In this document: positions 24,543 through 32,276 of the stretch, in pieces
Layout of the letters: each line of letters begins with the position of its first letter
How positions within the stretch are numbered: the first letter of the stretch is position 1
Source of the DNA: Tumebacillus avium
GTDB taxonomy: Bacteria; Bacillota; Bacilli; Tumebacillales; Tumebacillaceae
Assembly (NCBI RefSeq): GCF_002162355.1
Contig: NZ_CP021434.1
Span: 2,146,501-2,210,500 of the forward strand
Length of the DNA stretch: 64,000 nt
Reading direction: 5' to 3'
The notes under the pieces: generated by a model
The model's input: only the letters and a program-made list of their open reading frames with translations
Told to the model about the DNA's origin: nothing
Databases searched by the model: none
Made by a program: the position numbers and the translations under genes

Positions 24543-25505
24543 ATGGGGGCGTACACGATTCGCATGCCCAAGGTCGCCAAACGGCTGGGCCTTGGGCTGG
24601 GCATGGACTTGCCTTGGGGCGGCGAGATCGGATTTATGAAAGACGGTGTGGAAGGCGACACGATCACACCAAAGATGAAGTCATTTTTTGAAAAGCACCG
24701 CGGGCAATTTTCCTATCTCTTTTTTGCCTTTCAACCAAAGCACCGCAACCGGCTGCGTGCGGAAGACTATTATGCCGCGTATGACCGCTTGTTTGCGGAA
24801 GTGCCGGAGATCGGGCATCGGGCGTTTCATCACACGATGCTGAACATGGGGTCGCTGGAGCCTTATGCGAAAGAGGAGATCATCGAGTTTACCAATAGGC
24901 TGATCGAGCGTTACGACCTGGCGTGGATCGTGGAGGATCTGGGGCTGTGGTCGTTGCATGGCAAAGTCCTGCCGTTTCCGCTGCCGCCTTATTTGACACA
25001 GGAAGGGCTGCGGGCCTGCATCCGCAACATCGCGGAGTATCAGGAGAAGCTAAAAGCGCCGCTTTGTGTGGAATTTGCAGGCTTTACGGAAGGGTCGAAT
25101 TTTTATATCGGGGATCTCGACGCGTTCGATTATTTTCGCGAGATCGCGGTGGAGACCGGATCGCCCGTGACGATCGACATCGGCCATGTGCTGAGCTATC
25201 AATGGCTGAAAGGGAACACGGGCGAGCGGATGTTTGAGGGATTGGAACGGCTGCCGCTGGGGCATTGTTTTGAGTTCCATCTCTCCGGGTGTCAGATCAT
25301 CAAGGGCAAGTTTCGCGACCTGCATCACGGGGTGCTGCTCGATGAGCAGCTTGACCTGCTGGAGCACCTGCTCCCGCTGTGCCCCGAGGTGAAAGCGGTC
25401 ACGTACGAAGACCCTCAATATACAGAAGACGGCACACTGATCGCCAAGGCCGAGCCGAATTTTCTGCGCTTGCAGCAGATCGTGGAAAGGTGGGCGCAGG
25501 GATGA
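24543..25505 (+). CDS. DUF692-type multinuclear iron oxidase (MNIO) of a RiPP cluster
   Basis: The 320-aa protein fits the TIM-barrel DUF692/MNIO family, whose members (MbnB, TglH) use two or three iron ions and O2 to remodel residues of precursor peptides. Seen here are the opening GLGLGMDLPWGGE, the AFHHTMLNMGS strand with a His pair, VEDLGLWSLHGK with FPLPPYLTQEG after it, CVEFAGF, TIDIGHVLSY and FEFHLSGC, in the places where the family keeps its metal ligands. The sequence is a divergent member, so ligands should be taken as likely, not proven. AAGGAGG precedes the ATG, and the stop overlaps the next start (ATGA). Confidence 0.8.
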   Translation: MGAYTIRMPKVAKRLGLGLGMDLPWGGEIGFMKDGVEGDTITPKMKSFFEKHRGQFSYLFFAFQPKHRNRLRAEDYYAAYDRLFAEVPEIGHRAFHHTMLNMGSLEPYAKEEIIEFTNRLIERYDLAWIVEDLGLWSLHGKVLPFPLPPYLTQEGLRACIRNIAEYQEKLKAPLCVEFAGFTEGSNFYIGDLDAFDYFREIAVETGSPVTIDIGHVLSYQWLKGNTGERMFEGLERLPLGHCFEFHLSGCQIIKGKFRDLHHGVLLDEQLDLLEHLLPLCPEVKAVTYEDPQYTEDGTLIAKAEPNFLRLQQIVERWAQG

Positions 25506-26278
25506 CGTGTGTGCTGCGAATGGATCAGGCGTTGTACCGCCTGCTGCACCACCGGACGGAGCGCGAGGCGTTTCTGGCCGGGCGGTTTGACGAGCTGGGC
25601 TGGCCGGACGAGCTGGTGCAGGCGTTTGCCACCGTCGACCGCGAGGAGTTGTCGGCGACGGCAAAGCAGATCTGCCGCAACCTGCTGGCCGGCGAGCGCG
25701 GTTGCAGCCGGGGCTTGCGCGGCGCGTATGGCCGGGTGCTGCAAGCGCTGGAAGCCGGGGGGCGCCAGGCGCTCGATGTGGTGTACGCGTTTGTGGAGTC
25801 GGAGCAGTATGACTCCTATCGCGAGGTGCCGTATGCGGGGGAAGGCATCTGTGTGGAGGAAGCGTTTTATGAGTTTTTGGGGCAGGACGAGTGGTTTGTC
25901 AGGGATGCGCGGATGATGTGTTTGTTGACGCATGAGTTCCTGACGGCGCTGATGGGGATTTTGACGGTGAATCAGGACCCGGCGTTTTACGTGCGGTCAG
26001 AGCTGGTGCACTGGAACGGGGCGGCGAGGGTTGCCGTGCTGCGGTATCCGCGCGCAGTGGCCGAGGCGCTCGGGGGGCGCAAGATCGCCGGGGTGGAAGT
26101 GGATGTGCCGTGGCTGTATGCGGCGACGGCAGAGCGTTTTGTGAGCGGGCCGGTGACGCCGCTGGTGGAAGACGTATTGCTGGGCGGAAGAGCATACGAT
26201 GGGAAGGAGGAGTTGCGGGATACTTTGCAGAAGCTGGAAGAATTAGGGCTTTTGCAGAAGGAGGAGCAGCTTGGATAA
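25502..26278 (+). CDS. Probable MNIO partner protein (peptide-recognition role likely)
   Basis: This 258-aa protein starts at ATG 25502, overlapping the MNIO stop by four bases. MNIO enzymes nearly always work with a partner encoded next door (MbnC, TglI) that binds the leader peptide, so that role is inferred from position. The sequence begins MDQALYRLLHHRTEREAFLAGRF-like, similar in style to the N-terminal helical domain of DUF2063-type partners, and ends in a wing-like segment (LRDTLQKLEELGLLQ). I cannot name the family with certainty. The longer frame upstream is a shadow of the MNIO gene. Confidence 0.65.
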   Translation: MTCVLRMDQALYRLLHHRTEREAFLAGRFDELGWPDELVQAFATVDREELSATAKQICRNLLAGERGCSRGLRGAYGRVLQALEAGGRQALDVVYAFVESEQYDSYREVPYAGEGICVEEAFYEFLGQDEWFVRDARMMCLLTHEFLTALMGILTVNQDPAFYVRSELVHWNGAARVAVLRYPRAVAEALGGRKIAGVEVDVPWLYAATAERFVSGPVTPLVEDVLLGGRAYDGKEELRDTLQKLEELGLLQKEEQLG

Positions 26279-26441
26279 CATCGGGCGTTTTTTCATGGCG
26301 TGCATCCTGTTTCCCATCGGGTACTGTACGATCACGCTGATGCTCAGCGAAGAGCTGGGCGCAGATACGTTGAACCAGTTGAACTTTGGGATCGTGATCG
26401 GACTGCTGATTTTTATTTTGGTGAAGCAAAAGAAGGCTTAG
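26271..26441 (+). CDS. Small two-helix membrane protein with TTG start, 56 aa
   Basis: This gene has no ATG near its start. TTG at 26271 follows GGAGG with six bases between and overlaps the previous stop by eight bases, so translation is coupled. It encodes MDNIGRFFMACILFPIG..., with two hydrophobic helices (about residues 6-24 and 39-52) joined by a polar loop with SEELGAD. It ends inside the operon terminator. As the last gene of the RiPP unit it could serve export or immunity, which is inference. Confidence 0.7.
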   Translation: MDNIGRFFMACILFPIGYCTITLMLSEELGADTLNQLNFGIVIGLLIFILVKQKKA

Positions 26442-26465
26442 GGTGGGTGCCCTGAGCCTTCTTTT
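26428..26465. terminator. Bidirectional terminator of the RiPP operon
   Basis: AAAAGAAGGCT pairs with AGCCTTCTTTT, and inside it AGGG pairs with CCCT. It closes the RiPP operon and the convergent DUF3990 pair. Confidence 0.88.
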
Positions 26466-26724
26466 ATTGTTCTTTAGAAGAGAAGTAGTGTTCCTGAATA
26501 TCGTCTGCCCAGTAATTGGGGCTTTGCGAAAGGACCGAGTCCGGATCTTCAGCGAACAGTTTGGAGAACCAGGAATCAGTAACCAATTGTTTCGCGGTCT
26601 GGGGAGCGATCTGATACATCGTGATCAGTGCTTCTTCGATTTGCTTCAAGAACCAGTCCTGAACCGAGTTATCTGGACTGTGAGAGATAAGGATAGCGGG
26701 AGCAGATTTCCTTGGCATGAACAT
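26464..26724 (-). CDS. Small partner of the DUF3990 protein, 86 aa
   Basis: Not recognised by name. The protein carries QDWFLKQIEEALI, a VTDSWF motif and SPNYWADDIQEHYF near the end. The same pattern (SWF ... P-Y-W-A) appears in the 74-aa protein at 57986-58210; a gap-free alignment of about 58 residues gives 16 identities, so the two look homologous. ATG at 26724 has GAGGTG seven bases upstream, inside the end of the DUF3990 gene; the genes overlap by 56 bases. Being paired with an ADP-ribosyltransferase-like gene, an antitoxin or adaptor role is possible, not shown. Confidence 0.72.
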   Translation of the reverse strand: MFMPRKSAPAILISHSPDNSVQDWFLKQIEEALITMYQIAPQTAKQLVTDSWFSKLFAEDPDSVLSQSPNYWADDIQEHYFSSKEQ

Positions 26725-27325
26725 CTGACATCACCTCGCCTATATAGTGAAGTGCTTTATTTGCTGCTAGATTATTGTGAAAAGAGAGTTGATCAATCAG
26801 GATTCCTCTGGGCTTAATGCCGTTTACGAAGCGGTCAAAGGAAGATCCTTTCACTTCAAGTTCATAAAGTGCCGTTGTGAAATTAGGATTGCCATCGGCA
26901 ACTGGACCGTACACATATTGATACCGTAAATCCGTGTTGTGGTCATCGAATGTGTACACTTGGAATTGACCGACATGTGTAGAGCAAGCGATGCCTTTAC
27001 GATTATTATATACAAATCCTGCCCAACTTGCATCATGGGTAGAGAAACGCTTCCCATCCGAAAGGGAGTCTAAAAAATTCAGATCCAGCTTGTACGCGAG
27101 AACTGCCGGGCGCTTTTCGAGTCCGTTTTTGGCCTGCTTTTTCTTTGCCCGTTCTTCCGACATCTTCTTAGCTTGTTCATAACTTGAGGTCAGATAAAAA
27201 CCTTGCCAAAAGTCCGTGAACTTCCTCCCTTCGACGATATTGATCTGTTTCTTTGATAAGGGAATGATAGAGTCGCTAGTCGTTCCATGAAACCAGACAA
27301 CAGGCAATTTCTCGATATTCAGCAT
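26669..27325 (-). CDS. DUF3990 domain protein (ADP-ribosyltransferase-like)
   Basis: This 218-aa protein starts with VVWFHGTTSDSII and continues FTDFWQGFYLTSSYEQAKKMSEERA, the conserved start of DUF3990, which shares the fold pattern of ADP-ribosyltransferases (FHGT strand and the YLTS element). DUF3990 genes are often paired with a small gene, as here. Substrate and effect are unknown. GGGGAT-type ribosome site precedes ATG at 27325, and a good promoter lies upstream on the minus strand. Confidence 0.8.
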   Translation of the reverse strand: MLNIEKLPVVWFHGTTSDSIIPLSKKQINIVEGRKFTDFWQGFYLTSSYEQAKKMSEERAKKKQAKNGLEKRPAVLAYKLDLNFLDSLSDGKRFSTHDASWAGFVYNNRKGIACSTHVGQFQVYTFDDHNTDLRYQYVYGPVADGNPNFTTALYELEVKGSSFDRFVNGIKPRGILIDQLSFHNNLAANKALHYIGEVMSDVHAKEICSRYPYLSQSR

Positions 27326-27362
27326 TCGATCCCCTCTTACCCTTAGTTATGATTGGATTAGA

Positions 27363-27391
27363 ATTATATAGCAGGAAAAAATTGTTGTCTA
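27363..27391 (-). promoter_or_regulatory. Promoter of the DUF3990 pair
   Basis: On the minus strand TAGACA (27391-27386) and a perfect TATAAT (27368-27363) are 17 bp apart, about 40 bp before the DUF3990 start. Confidence 0.75.
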
Positions 27392-27442
27392 ATCTGTATA
27401 GTAAATCAATAAGGCGGATAAATATTGCTTGTATTAATTGAA

Positions 27443-27471
27443 AAGAGTTGCGGCAGTGAGCCGCAACTCTT
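27443..27471. terminator. Terminator after the tandem anchored-protein genes
   Basis: AAGAGTTGCGGC pairs perfectly with GCCGCAACTCTT over AGTGA. It lies directly after the stop of the 208-aa gene on minus. Confidence 0.88.
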
Positions 27472-27473
27472 TC

Positions 27474-28100
27474 TTATTTGGATTGAGGGTATTTGGCGAT
27501 GGCTAGTTTTTTGTGTTCGTTGAATTTTTCCATGTGTTCGCCGAAGTATTCGTAGGTGTCGTCGAGGAATGCGGCTTTGAAGGCGGCAGCGTCTTTGGGT
27601 TTTTCGGTGTGGCTGGCGGTGATGGTGTAGTCGAATTTGCCTTGGTAGGCGCCGACGATGGTGTATTCGTCAGGGCGGATGCGGGAGAGGAAGAGGAGGT
27701 ACTCGCCTTGGGTGGTCATCCATTTGTAGCCGGCCGGGCTGAAGTAGGCGTTGTCTTGGAGGTAACCTTCTTCATAGACTTGCAGGGTGTCGCCTGCTGC
27801 AACTAATTTGCCTCCGGTGAAGACGTGGTCGACTTTGATTTTGGAGAGCGAGATCAGCATCGGGTGCATGTCTGCGTTTTTTTCGAGATTGAGCGTTTTG
27901 CGGTCGCCCTTGAAGCGGGCTTGGACGATGACGTTGGCGCGGTCTTCCAGCTCTTCGAAGGTCTGGTAGTTGGGATAGCCGACCATGAAGTTTGTTTTCA
28001 CGGTGACGTTGGACAGGTCAGGTTCTCGGTTGAGGGCATAGATGCTCCCGCCAACGAGAATGACGGCGGCGAGGAGGAGCAGTAGTACGCGTTTTTTCAT
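27474..28100 (-). CDS. Membrane-anchored or secreted protein, paralog A, 208 aa
   Basis: The protein has a KKR start and one hydrophobic helix (about residues 4-22), then an extracytoplasmic domain. No family is recognised. It shares the block EGYLxDxxYxxxGYKWMTxxGEYLLFL and the ending YEYFGEHMxxF with the upstream neighbour, so the two are tandem paralogs. Its start overlaps that gene by four bases (ATGA), so they are co-translated. The strand-rich middle (FTGGKLVAAGDTLQVYEEGY) suggests a beta-sandwich. Role unknown. Confidence 0.75.
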   Translation of the reverse strand: MKKRVLLLLLAAVILVGGSIYALNREPDLSNVTVKTNFMVGYPNYQTFEELEDRANVIVQARFKGDRKTLNLEKNADMHPMLISLSKIKVDHVFTGGKLVAAGDTLQVYEEGYLQDNAYFSPAGYKWMTTQGEYLLFLSRIRPDEYTIVGAYQGKFDYTITASHTEKPKDAAAFKAAFLDDTYEYFGEHMEKFNEHKKLAIAKYPQSK

Positions 28101-28738
28101 GGGAGTGGCCTCCGTTGATGATAGGATTCGTGCGGATATTTCGTAATGGCCTGTTGCTTGAGATTATAGAATTCGTCCATATGCTCACCGAAGTATTCAT
28201 AGCGGTGCTCTTTGTAGGCAGCCAGGTTGCTCCTGGGTTTTTCGGGAGGTTCGGCAGGGGTGGTGTAGTCGAACTTCCCCTGATAATTGCCGACGATATA
28301 ATAAACATCTCCTTGCTGCTGTGATTTATCTAGGAACAGCAGATACTCCCCTTTTTTCGTCATCCACTTGTACCCGATTGATCCATGGTAGGTATCATCC
28401 TCGAGATAGCCTTCTTCGTTGACAAAGATTCGGTTTCCTTTTTGGACTGTTCCTTTGAAGACATTCGTGATTTTTACTGCGGAGCGAGAGACGTAATATG
28501 GTTGACCCTCTCCCCAACCTTCCCAATCCACGCTCAAGTCCACTGTCTCTCGTTTTCCTGTGAAGCGGGCACTGACGATCAGATCAGCATCTTGTTCCAA
28601 CTGTTCGACCTTTTTGTAATGCTCGTACTCGGGGATGCCGAATCCTGTTGTGACTCGGTCAGGCAGCGGATCTCGATTCAGTAAGTAAAGAGCGATGATG
28701 CAGAGAACTACGGAAGCGCACCAGATCATTTTTTTCAT
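28097..28738 (-). CDS. Membrane-anchored or secreted protein, paralog B, 213 aa
   Basis: Partner of the gene at 27474. A short N-terminal hydrophobic helix (residues 4-20, with a Cys at 7 that is not in a clear lipobox) precedes the same domain: EGYLEDDTYHGSIGYKWMT and YEYFGEHMDEF. The two proteins differ in their linkers, so the duplication is not recent. A GGAGGG-type ribosome site lies before the ATG. First gene of the two-gene unit. No function can be assigned. Confidence 0.75.
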   Translation of the reverse strand: MKKMIWCASVVLCIIALYLLNRDPLPDRVTTGFGIPEYEHYKKVEQLEQDADLIVSARFTGKRETVDLSVDWEGWGEGQPYYVSRSAVKITNVFKGTVQKGNRIFVNEEGYLEDDTYHGSIGYKWMTKKGEYLLFLDKSQQQGDVYYIVGNYQGKFDYTTPAEPPEKPRSNLAAYKEHRYEYFGEHMDEFYNLKQQAITKYPHESYHQRRPLP

Positions 28739-28960
28739 CGACGAAGCCCTCCTTCCTTTGATTGGACGCAGGTCTCGGCGAGGAGGTTCCCAAATAAGGG
28801 GACATTAACCAGAGGATTCGCGCATGAGACTATTGGATAGCTTGGAATCGAGAGAAAAAGGGGCAGAGATGTCTTTTGAACGATTCGCGAGGAATTTAAC
28901 ATTCGAGCTGGGTGTTATGAGATAATCATGGTACACAGCTTTTTCCTTGGAGGGAAACCA

Positions 28961-29950
28961 ATGTCCGCAAACCTTACTTTATCTACGGCAACCATTGCTA
29001 AAGTATTACATCAACTTTACGGACTATCGAGTCGTGACATCGCATTTCTGCCAATCGGACATGATCCAAATGCAAGTGTCTACCAAGTGACCGATATACG
29101 CAATAAGAAGTATTTTCTTAAACTTATCAAAGGGGACATACGGGAAGTTGGAGTTAAAATACCTTATCATCTCACGTCCTGCGGGATTGAAGGGGTTATC
29201 TCTCCGGTGATCGATAAAAACCAACAACTCTGGATGAGGGAGGAAGGCTATCTATGGACCTTATATCCTTTTATAGAGAGTCAGAATGGATACCAAACGG
29301 TACTGTCAGAATCCCAATGGGTTTCGTTTGGGCAAACGCTAAAAGCAATCCATTCATTGGAATTACCTGAAGAACTTACTCAGCTTCTTCCCCGTGAGGA
29401 CTTTTCATCTAAGTGGTGCGAGATCGTGAGGGGATTTGATCTACAGATAAAAACGAATAAGTTCGATGACCCGATCTCAGCAAGATTGGCGGTCTTTTGG
29501 GAGGAAAAGCGCAGTGAGATCATCAGATTGGTAGAAAACACGGAACGGATTGGTGAACAATTAAAACAGCATAAGTTCAATTATGTGCTGTGTCATGCGG
29601 ATTTGCACCCAGGGAACATTGTAATCGATAAGAATCAAAATCTGCTGCTTGTCGACTGGGATAGTCCTATAGCAGCGCCAAAAGAAAGGGATTTGATGTT
29701 TATCGGCGGGGGGCATCGCTTTAAACATGTAGATATAGATGCCTTTTATAGAGGATACGGTGAAACTGAGATTAACCAAGTAGCTGTAACATATTATCGA
29801 AATGAACGGATTGTGGCTGATATTGCCGCAGATTCTACGGAGATTTTGGGAGAAAAGGGAAGTCAGGAAGACCGTGAAGTGAGGTTATATTTACTTTCGA
29901 GGCAATTTGAGCCGAACCGAGAAGTGTCGGTAGCTCTGGATAATAGCTAA
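28961..29950 (+). CDS. Aminoglycoside phosphotransferase family protein, APH(9)-like
   Basis: The 329-aa protein has the kinase-like APH fold: LPIGHDPNASVYQV and YFLKLI with the ATP-site Lys, then the catalytic loop LCHADLHPGNIVID (Asp as base, Asn for metal) and LLVDWDSP with the metal Asp. The opening resembles spectinomycin phosphotransferase APH(9), so a small-molecule hydroxyl is the likely target; resistance is not shown. ATG at 28961 follows GGAGGG. Base composition is clearly richer in AT than the neighbours, which suggests recent transfer. The upstream gap 28739-28960 holds only a 33-codon ORF without support. Confidence 0.87.
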   Translation: MSANLTLSTATIAKVLHQLYGLSSRDIAFLPIGHDPNASVYQVTDIRNKKYFLKLIKGDIREVGVKIPYHLTSCGIEGVISPVIDKNQQLWMREEGYLWTLYPFIESQNGYQTVLSESQWVSFGQTLKAIHSLELPEELTQLLPREDFSSKWCEIVRGFDLQIKTNKFDDPISARLAVFWEEKRSEIIRLVENTERIGEQLKQHKFNYVLCHADLHPGNIVIDKNQNLLLVDWDSPIAAPKERDLMFIGGGHRFKHVDIDAFYRGYGETEINQVAVTYYRNERIVADIAADSTEILGEKGSQEDREVRLYLLSRQFEPNREVSVALDNS

Positions 29951-29960
29951 TAAAAATCGT

Positions 29961-29988
29961 AAAAACCCCCTTTCTACTCAAAGGGGGT
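29961..29988. terminator. Terminator between the APH and MFS genes
   Basis: ACCCCCTTT pairs with AAAGGGGGT over a six-base loop; the T run is on the minus strand, ending the MFS gene, but it can act both ways. Confidence 0.8.
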
Positions 29989-30001
29989 CATACGACAATT
30001 G

Positions 30002-31366
30002 CTAAGCCTTTTTCATAAACACCGTCGCCAGCGCGGCGAGTTGGCAGAGGATGATGATCCCGACCAACATCTGAAAACTCATCCCGGCAAACAGCGTCGC
30101 CGCAAAAGCGCCGGTCACAAACTGGATCATTTGAAACACGCCCATGTAACTACCCGTCTCCGCAGGCGGGACGGCGAGCAGGGCGATTTTGTTTTGCGCG
30201 GGCATGGTCAGACGGTTGCCGAGGCCGATCAGGAAGAAGATCAGGTAGAAATACGGGATGTAGAACACCACATCCGCAAACCAAAACAACCAGGAACTGC
30301 CCACGCTGACCCCGATCCCCGCTGCCAGCGATACGTACGGCCGGCGGTCGGCCATCTTGCCTGCATAACCGGCCGCAACGAGGGCCACCAAGGACTGGGT
30401 CAGCATGATCCAGCCCACCGTATCGGCAGGGAAACCATGATCGATTCGCAGATAGGTCGGCGCATACAGTCCGATCGCATTGACCCCGAGGAACAAAAGG
30501 AACACCCTGACCGCCGCCGTCATGAACACGCCGTTTTTCGCCATCTCACGCGGGAAAAGCGTTGCGCTGCTGCCGGGGCGGCGTTCTTTCCAGAGCAAGC
30601 CGAGCAGCGCCAGAAGGGTCAGCAAACCGACGATCCACTGTCCCATTGCGTCCACCGTGCCCAGCAACAGCACGGAACCACCTAGCACAAACGCAAACAT
30701 GCTCAGCAGACTCAACCAAGGAATCCTGCGAGCCGCTCCAGCCGACTGCCCTGCATCGACCTTTTGGCCGTCACATGCCTGCGGTCCATCCGCGGGCTGT
30801 TCAGACGACTTCGGCAAAAACGCTACCGCCAGCATCAAGGCCAGCAGCCCAAACGCGCCGAGCACCCAAAAGATCGCCGACCAGTGCAGGTACTCGATCA
30901 CCAATCCGCCCAGCGCCGGGCCGGTCAGCGTTGCCGTCGAAATCACCGCTGCAAACCAGCCGAACGCCCAGCCGAGTTTTTCCTTCGGAAATGAAGCGCG
31001 GATCAGCGGGCTCTGCGCGGCGACGATCATCGAGTCGGCGACCGCCTGCAGGGACTGGAAAAACAGCCAGCCCGTCCAGTTCTGCACCAGCCCGCTCATC
31101 ATCGCGGCCAGGCAAAACAGCACCATCCCAAACAAAAACTGCTTCCGCGCCCCAAACCGGTCGGCCAGAATGCCGAAAAAGGGCAGCCCGACCGCAAACA
31201 AACTATAAAAGAGCAGATTCCGCCACTGCAGCGTCGCCTCCGAAATGCCGAAGTCCCGCACCACATCCGGGAACGCGATCACGAGCATCGAGGTGCTCAT
31301 GACGCTGGCGAACACGCCAAGCGAAATCGTGATGATCAAGAGTTGAGAGTGAAACCGTGACAACAA
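30002..31366 (-). CDS. MFS family drug/metabolite exporter
   Basis: This 454-aa protein has about 12-14 membrane helices, the motif-A loop GILADRFGARKQ after helix 2 and GPALGGLVIEYLHW after helix 5 (the antiporter motif C region), typical of drug:H+ antiporters. Substrate unknown. The start is not certain: TTG at 31366 or 31363 are possible, and AGGAGG lies 11 bases before the first; an ATT codon between them has better spacing. A polar loop in the middle (about residues 190-212) is rich in Ala, Gln and Asp. Confidence 0.88.
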   Translation of the reverse strand: MLSRFHSQLLIITISLGVFASVMSTSMLVIAFPDVVRDFGISEATLQWRNLLFYSLFAVGLPFFGILADRFGARKQFLFGMVLFCLAAMMSGLVQNWTGWLFFQSLQAVADSMIVAAQSPLIRASFPKEKLGWAFGWFAAVISTATLTGPALGGLVIEYLHWSAIFWVLGAFGLLALMLAVAFLPKSSEQPADGPQACDGQKVDAGQSAGAARRIPWLSLLSMFAFVLGGSVLLLGTVDAMGQWIVGLLTLLALLGLLWKERRPGSSATLFPREMAKNGVFMTAAVRVFLLFLGVNAIGLYAPTYLRIDHGFPADTVGWIMLTQSLVALVAAGYAGKMADRRPYVSLAAGIGVSVGSSWLFWFADVVFYIPYFYLIFFLIGLGNRLTMPAQNKIALLAVPPAETGSYMGVFQMIQFVTGAFAATLFAGMSFQMLVGIIILCQLAALATVFMKKA

Positions 31367-31442
31367 AATAGTAAGTGCCTCCTTAAAGCGAATACCTCTT
31401 ACTATACCACAGGTTTTACTTCAATGAAGCACCCTCATTCAT

Positions 31443-31485
31443 AAAAAAAGAGAACGCCGCTGCATCAAAAAACGGCCGTTCTCTT
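31443..31485 (-). terminator. Terminator after the 72-aa gene
   Basis: AAGAGAACG pairs with CGTTCTCTT over an 18-base loop that can partly pair further; on minus it is followed by T7. Confidence 0.75.
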
Positions 31486-31493
31486 GCCCACGA

Positions 31494-31712
31494 TCAGGAC
31501 TTCTCGCTGCCCCTTGCCCGCTGAAGCTTCTCCAGACAAAGGTTGACATAGTGCGCCCACAAGGACTCCCATTCCAGCACCAGATCCCATGCGTCCTCGG
31601 AGACGACCCTTTTGATCTTTTCTTCAAGTGCGGAAAGCTGCTGCTGCAATGCATGCAGGTCCGGGTCGTCATCCAACCGCTCCAGCAGCCGATTCATCGC
31701 ATCCCTGTCCAT
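31494..31712 (-). CDS. Hypothetical small helical protein, 72 aa
   Basis: A short, charged, all-helical protein that begins MDRDAMNRLLERLDDD and has a coiled-coil-like middle (LHALQQQLSALEEKIKR). GGAGGTG six bases before ATG 31712 decides this start over the one at 31730. No membrane segment. Not recognised; it stands alone with its own terminator. Confidence 0.7.
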   Translation of the reverse strand: MDRDAMNRLLERLDDDPDLHALQQQLSALEEKIKRVVSEDAWDLVLEWESLWAHYVNLCLEKLQRARGSEKS

Positions 31713-31925
31713 CCTGTTCACCTCCGCCAAGCGCTGCAGGTTGTATACTTTTGTGTAAGATTAGATTCTCCAATTGTGAAATTGACTCCTCCCAGAGGCG
31801 GCAATTATTTTCACTCAACGTTTTCGCGGAATCGTTAAAGTGAACCATCACGGGCAGGTGTCCATACGCTTTGCTCCGCGCCGGCATAGACTGAAGGAAA
31901 GCGGGGTGGCAAAGGAGGAACCGGG

Positions 31926-32189
31926 ATGGCAGTCAAAAACATAGGCAGAGACATAGCAAGAGGCAAAGGCAGCGGCAAAGGCAGAGTCTCTTTCCCCTTT
32001 GGCGTCGCCGGAGGTACAGCGCAGTCTTATCCATTCGGCGCGGCGCAAGGGTACTGGCCGGGCGTGGCGGCCGGCTTTGGCAGTATGGGCTGGATCATCA
32101 CGTTTCTGGTGCTGTTTTTCATCGGGTTTGTGTTCTGGCGCGTCTGGGCCCAGATCAGTCCGCTCGTCGGTGGCGGATTCTTCTGGTAG
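31926..32189 (+). CDS. Small Gly-rich membrane protein, 87 aa
   Basis: The N-terminal 50 residues are basic then Gly/Ala/Pro/aromatic rich (GKGSGKGRVSFPFGVAGG), and one membrane helix follows (WIITFLVLFFIGFVFWRVW, about residues 56-74), with a short GGGFFW tail. The make-up resembles small spore-coat or spore-membrane proteins of Bacillales, but I cannot assign a family. AAGGAGGAACCGGG-type site precedes the ATG; a strong terminator follows. Confidence 0.72.
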   Translation: MAVKNIGRDIARGKGSGKGRVSFPFGVAGGTAQSYPFGAAQGYWPGVAAGFGSMGWIITFLVLFFIGFVFWRVWAQISPLVGGGFFW

Positions 32190-32204
32190 CCTGTGCAGCA
32201 CGAC

Positions 32205-32255
32205 AAAAAAGGGACGGGTGCGGGGATTTTATTTCCCGGCATCCGTCCCTTTTTA
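32205..32255 (+). terminator. Strong terminator
   Basis: An A-rich GGGACGGGTGC arm pairs with GCATCCGTCCC, extended by an inner GGGGA/TTCCC stem, and ends in T5. Confidence 0.88.
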
Positions 32256-32276
32256 TACGAAAAGGGGAAAGAGGGT

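Noticed and set aside
28824-28925. 33-codon ORF before the APH gene
   Set aside because: No ribosome site at a useful distance and no conserved pattern; probably chance in AT-rich DNA.
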